Assembly (NCBI RefSeq): GCF_900110645.1
Contig: NZ_FOFB01000016.1
Location: 94,684 to 158,683 of the forward strand
DNA length: 64,000 bases
Reading direction: 5' to 3'
Source of the DNA: Neolewinella agarilytica
GTDB lineage: Bacteria; Bacteroidota; Bacteroidia; Chitinophagales; Saprospiraceae
Part shown: piece after piece, positions 61,234 through 64,000 of the stretch
Layout: every line of letters starts with the position of its first letter
Position numbering within the stretch: the stretch's first letter is position 1
The notes under the pieces: generated by a model
What the model saw: only the letters and a program-made list of their open reading frames with translations
Databases searched by the model: none
Told to the model about the DNA's origin: nothing
Translations under genes and position numbers: made by a program

Positions 61234-61640
61234 AGGGAGGGGCTGCTGCGCAGCGGAGGGGGGAAGGCTAACCACAGAGAAACACGGAGGTATAGACAGA
61301 GGGGCTGCTGCGCAGCGGAAGGGGGAACCACAGATTTGCACAGATTTACACAGATTAGGGCACGGATTAGTGGGAGGCTGCTGCGCAGCGGAAGGGGGGA
61401 AGACTAACCACAGAGGGACACGGAGGTATACACAGAGGTGCACCGAGGGGCTGCTGCGCAGCGGAAGGGGGAACCACAGATTTGCACAGATTTACACAGA
61501 TTAGGGCACGGATTAGTGGGAGGCTGCTGCGCAGCGGAAGGGGAACCACAGATTTGCACAGATTTACACGGATTAGGGCACGGATTAGTGGGAGGCTGCT
61601 TCGCAGCGGAGGGGGAAGGCTAACCACAGAGGGACACGGT
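61234..61640. repeat. Composite tandem array of two unit types
   Basis: All units share a head near CTGCTGCGCAGCGGAAGGGG. Unit A (three copies, about 60-75 bp) continues CCACAGATTTGCACAGATTT and ends CACGGATTAGTGGGAGG. Unit B (three copies) continues AACCACAGAGGGACACGGAG. They alternate B, A, B, A, A, B-like across 400 bp. ORFs in all frames are low-complexity and lack start context. It lies between convergent genes. Confidence 0.85.
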
Positions 61641-61657
61641 GGGCTGCCGATCTAAAT

Positions 61658-63523
61658 TTATCGGACCAGGACGAAAGTTCCCTGATAAGGCAATGATTCT
61701 CCGTCCACGAACAGCAGTTCTGCGGTGAAGTAGTAAGCGCCGGCGGGGGCATCCTCCCCGTTTATCGTACCGTCCCAGCCGCCAGCGGGGTCATTTGGCA
61801 ATTGATTTTCCTGTAGAAAAACACTGCCTCCCCAGCGGTCAAAAATTTCCAGCCGCAGTACCGCTGACACATTGGGCACAGCCCCAAAAATGGTAAACTG
61901 ATCATTTACGCCGTCTCCGTCGGGCGAGAAGGCCGTCGGCAGGTAGACCTTTCGTTCTTTGATGACCCGGATGCGGATCGAGTCCGACGCTTCGCAACCG
62001 TTAACGGACACTGCCTCCAGCCGCAACGTGAAAGTATTTTCGGGGATGAAGGAAAAATCCCCGCAGTTCGGGTTGCAATCAAAGCTCAGATCCGGGAGGT
62101 ATTGATAGCTGGCCACCGTATCCTGACTCATCACCAATATTTCGGCCGGCTCTCCTAACTCAACGGTTTGGTCCTCTCCCAGGTCCACCGTAAAGGGGAA
62201 GGGGCTCACCAGACTAATGCTCCCCTCGTCTGCGCAGCCAAAGCGATCCACCACCCGATAAGCGTAATCAGCCTCAGGCAAACCGCTGAACAGCCGGGAA
62301 GCAGGCTGCAAAGTATCCAAAAACGTCAGGGTAAAGGGGCCAGCGCCATTGGCTACGCCCAATAGCTCCGCCTCTCCATCGGAGCGATCACTACAGCTGG
62401 GCGGCTGGATTCGAAAGTTCGCCAGCAGGCCAGGATCAGGCACCACCTCCAGGCGCAGCGTCACGATGCTGTCACAGCCAAGGGAAGAAAGCAGGGTATC
62501 AACAAACACTCCCGTCCGATCGTAGACATTCGGCCCGACGGAAAAAGAAAGCCCCGCGCAAAGGGTATCAACAATCTCATACCGCTTCGGCACCACATAG
62601 ACCACCTTCACGTTAGACACAACACGACATTTAGTGTTGGCCAGATTTACTGATCCGTTAGCCAACAGATACCGGTAATAATAAAAGCCGCTGGCCCGGC
62701 TGCTTAGCCCGTAGGTCATCCCGTTTTCCCCGGGCAGGTTCTCCCAGGTCATCCCCTCATCAAAGCTTTGTTGCCACTGAAAGGCCGGGCTGTCGTATTC
62801 ATCTCCGTTAACGCTGGCCGTCAGGGTCGTCGGGGCCCCGTCTTCGCAGATGCTGATGTTTTCGGCACCGGCAATGCGGGCCTCCGGGCCGCAGGCACGG
62901 AAGCTGATGTTATCGATGGCCAGATCATTACCAAAGCCTCCCGGCGCATTGTTACTCAACGCCAGTGTGACCGTCGTTTGCCCCGGCGCCGTAGCGAAGG
63001 AGAAGCCATAGGTATTCCAAATTTCATTTTCCGGCACCGGCCCGGTCGTAAACTGGGTCACATCGTCAATAGAAAAAGACACGTTTGGCGTCAGGCCGTT
63101 CGTCCCTCTCCGCAGGATGTTTCGCACATCAGCCGTAAACTGATACTCCGTGTTCTCGCAAAGCCCCGTCACTTCCTGTTCATAGAATTTCCCGGGTTGA
63201 AAGGCCGCATTAACCACCATCATGTAACCGTTTGGGTCACTGCTGTTATCGGCAAAAGCGGTCCAGGTTGGAAAGGTCCCGGCCCAACTTCGCATATCGT
63301 TGGTGATAGTATAAAAACCATCGTTAGGAGGTGGGTTGCGCTGGTAAATGAAACCCGGGGCGATTTGTGGATCATCCGTCAGAATAGTGGCCGCGCCGGA
63401 ACCGAAATCTCCCTCGGTAAAAATATTCTCTCCCAAATTCCCGGTGCAGCCCTGGGCGGTAAGGAATAACGGGAAGTACAGCAGGCAAACGCCCGCAAGG
63501 ATTTGATATAGGTTCAAGCGCAT
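61658..63523 (-). CDS. T9SS type B cargo protein (gliding-motility C-terminal domain)
   Basis: The 621-residue protein has a signal peptide (1-24, LTAQG), an N-terminal carbohydrate-binding-like beta-sandwich (about 25-215, with YEQEVTGLCENTEYQFTADV), and several Ig/SprB-like repeats (about 215-520). The CHU_C/gliding-motility-associated C-terminal domain follows (about 525-621): VYLPTAFSPDGDGVNDQFTIFG, then LEIFDRWGGSVF and the end YQGTFVLVR. This domain directs export by the T9SS and attachment to the surface. The target is unknown; adhesion is plausible. A PorP/SprF gene is in the window, but about 12 kb away. Confidence 0.9.
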   Translation of the reverse strand: MRLNLYQILAGVCLLYFPLFLTAQGCTGNLGENIFTEGDFGSGAATILTDDPQIAPGFIYQRNPPPNDGFYTITNDMRSWAGTFPTWTAFADNSSDPNGYMMVVNAAFQPGKFYEQEVTGLCENTEYQFTADVRNILRRGTNGLTPNVSFSIDDVTQFTTGPVPENEIWNTYGFSFATAPGQTTVTLALSNNAPGGFGNDLAIDNISFRACGPEARIAGAENISICEDGAPTTLTASVNGDEYDSPAFQWQQSFDEGMTWENLPGENGMTYGLSSRASGFYYYRYLLANGSVNLANTKCRVVSNVKVVYVVPKRYEIVDTLCAGLSFSVGPNVYDRTGVFVDTLLSSLGCDSIVTLRLEVVPDPGLLANFRIQPPSCSDRSDGEAELLGVANGAGPFTLTFLDTLQPASRLFSGLPEADYAYRVVDRFGCADEGSISLVSPFPFTVDLGEDQTVELGEPAEILVMSQDTVASYQYLPDLSFDCNPNCGDFSFIPENTFTLRLEAVSVNGCEASDSIRIRVIKERKVYLPTAFSPDGDGVNDQFTIFGAVPNVSAVLRLEIFDRWGGSVFLQENQLPNDPAGGWDGTINGEDAPAGAYYFTAELLFVDGESLPYQGTFVLVR

Positions 63524-63633
63524 GATCTGAAAACGTAGGGGTTAGGCTAAAGGTACACATGGTAGGGAGATTAGTGGTGCTAAACCAAGTTTTAGCGGCA
63601 GTTTTCCGGAGCAGAATGGAGCGTGGCCTTTTT

Positions 63634-63652
63634 GGGCGGGACCCGCAGGTGC
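63634..63652 (+). repeat. Dispersed GCAGGTGCA half-element at the right edge
   Basis: GGGCGGGACCCGCAGGTGCA with tail AAAAAGCAATG is a forward head copy. Any partner lies beyond the window. The 477-bp end region (63524-64000) shows no supported gene; a short frame from 63857 ends after about 24 codons. Confidence 0.55.
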
Positions 63653-64000
63653 AGGGAAATGTTGAAAAAGCAATGCGTGGACACGCCAGCTACCATCATT
63701 AACTGTAACCGCTCCGAGTGTCCCGCCAGAAGATTGCATTTTACCTGGCGGAGGAAGAGTATGAATAGAACATTGCTCTAACATAAGGTTTGCGATAAAA
63801 TATCAATCGGTGCAATTTGTTATTCAATGGTCCGCTACGATTTTGGATTATAAACATGATTAATCCATTACCCTCCGTTAAGCTTCCCGTCTTACATGCC
63901 TGCCAGCGGCCTACTTTTGAAGGGCAAAAGGTGCTATGGTTAAATCCTAGGCTTTAGCGATGTTTTTTATCTTTACGACTCAAGACCCTTGATGCGTCAG

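Noticed and set aside
61228..61627. Cys/Ser/Leu-rich ORFs on both strands
   Set aside because: They are translations of the composite tandem array and have no start context.
61234..61640. Possible CRISPR array
   Set aside because: The bodies between shared heads are themselves repeated, and no cas gene is present.
1..64000. tRNA, rRNA or riboswitch genes
   Set aside because: No cloverleaf with TTCGA-type loop, rRNA core sequence or known riboswitch motif was recognised; a covariance-model scan was not possible.

Overview
The window looks like chromosomal core DNA of an aerobic marine-type member of the Bacteroidota, most likely the Saprospiria/Lewinella group. The evidence is a SusC/SusD pair, TAnnTTTG-type -7 promoter elements, a PorP/SprF type IX secretion (T9SS) protein, a PorE-like OmpA protein, and T9SS cargo with both type A and gliding-type C-terminal sorting domains. 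Many proteins of Bacteroidota-restricted DUF families (DUF4920, DUF4112, DUF4294) fit this too. Genus assignment is inference; no rRNA or tRNA gene was found.

Layout. 1-5.7 kb: SusC-SusD-lipoprotein uptake operon on the minus strand with a near-consensus promoter. 5.8-11 kb: pdxJ, a serine O-acetyltransferase, DUF4920 and SPOR-like envelope proteins and a PorE-like OmpA protein. 11.3-16.5 kb: lipoprotein, PAP2 phosphatase, amino-acid permease and an MlaE/MlaF lipid transporter pair. 16.6-30.3 kb, mostly minus strand: parallel beta-helix lipoprotein, HscA-like Hsp70, NYN-LOTUS RNA-binding protein, ECF sigma factor, XRE regulator, DUF4112, BNR/sortilin repeat protein, LolA-like protein, Nudix-type regulator and a methyltransferase. 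30.4-46.6 kb: ABC transporter pair, barrel protein, HAD phosphatase, T9SS cargo, arginine deiminase, truncated GxxExxY gene, Tat-exported oxidoreductase, type II NADH dehydrogenase, SpoIIAA-like protein, DnaQ-like exonuclease, and a thiolase/FadJ-like pair whose catalytic residues are replaced. 46.8-63.5 kb: cryptochrome DASH, PorP/SprF, bactofilin-AtpZ-GT39 operon, a REP-associated tyrosine transposase (RAYT) with its palindromes, aspS, Fic-wHTH protein, glutaminase, an EAD11-like membrane protein, DUF4294, a peptidoglycan-binding repeat protein and a T9SS type B cargo protein.

The most striking content lies between the genes. (1) A RAYT gene sits between palindromes that also form the 3' ends of two convergent genes. 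(2) An independent dispersed family has a head like GGCGCGGACGCAGGTGCA and a tail AGCARGG. It occurs at more than ten intergenic sites, often as inverted pairs around 60-150 bp, and twice inside coding sequence. I do not recognise it as a named element. (3) There are several tandem arrays (43 bp x 9; 9 bp; about 60-75 bp composite), GCAACTTG and GGTAGT microsatellites, and clusters of mini-hairpins at gene 3' ends.

Functionally the genes form a cell-envelope theme (SusCD uptake, lipid transport, T9SS, bactofilin, peptidoglycan binding) mixed with housekeeping metabolism. No phage, plasmid, CRISPR or classic IS was seen. Residue and base positions were counted by eye, and all family calls rest on motif reading, not searches.
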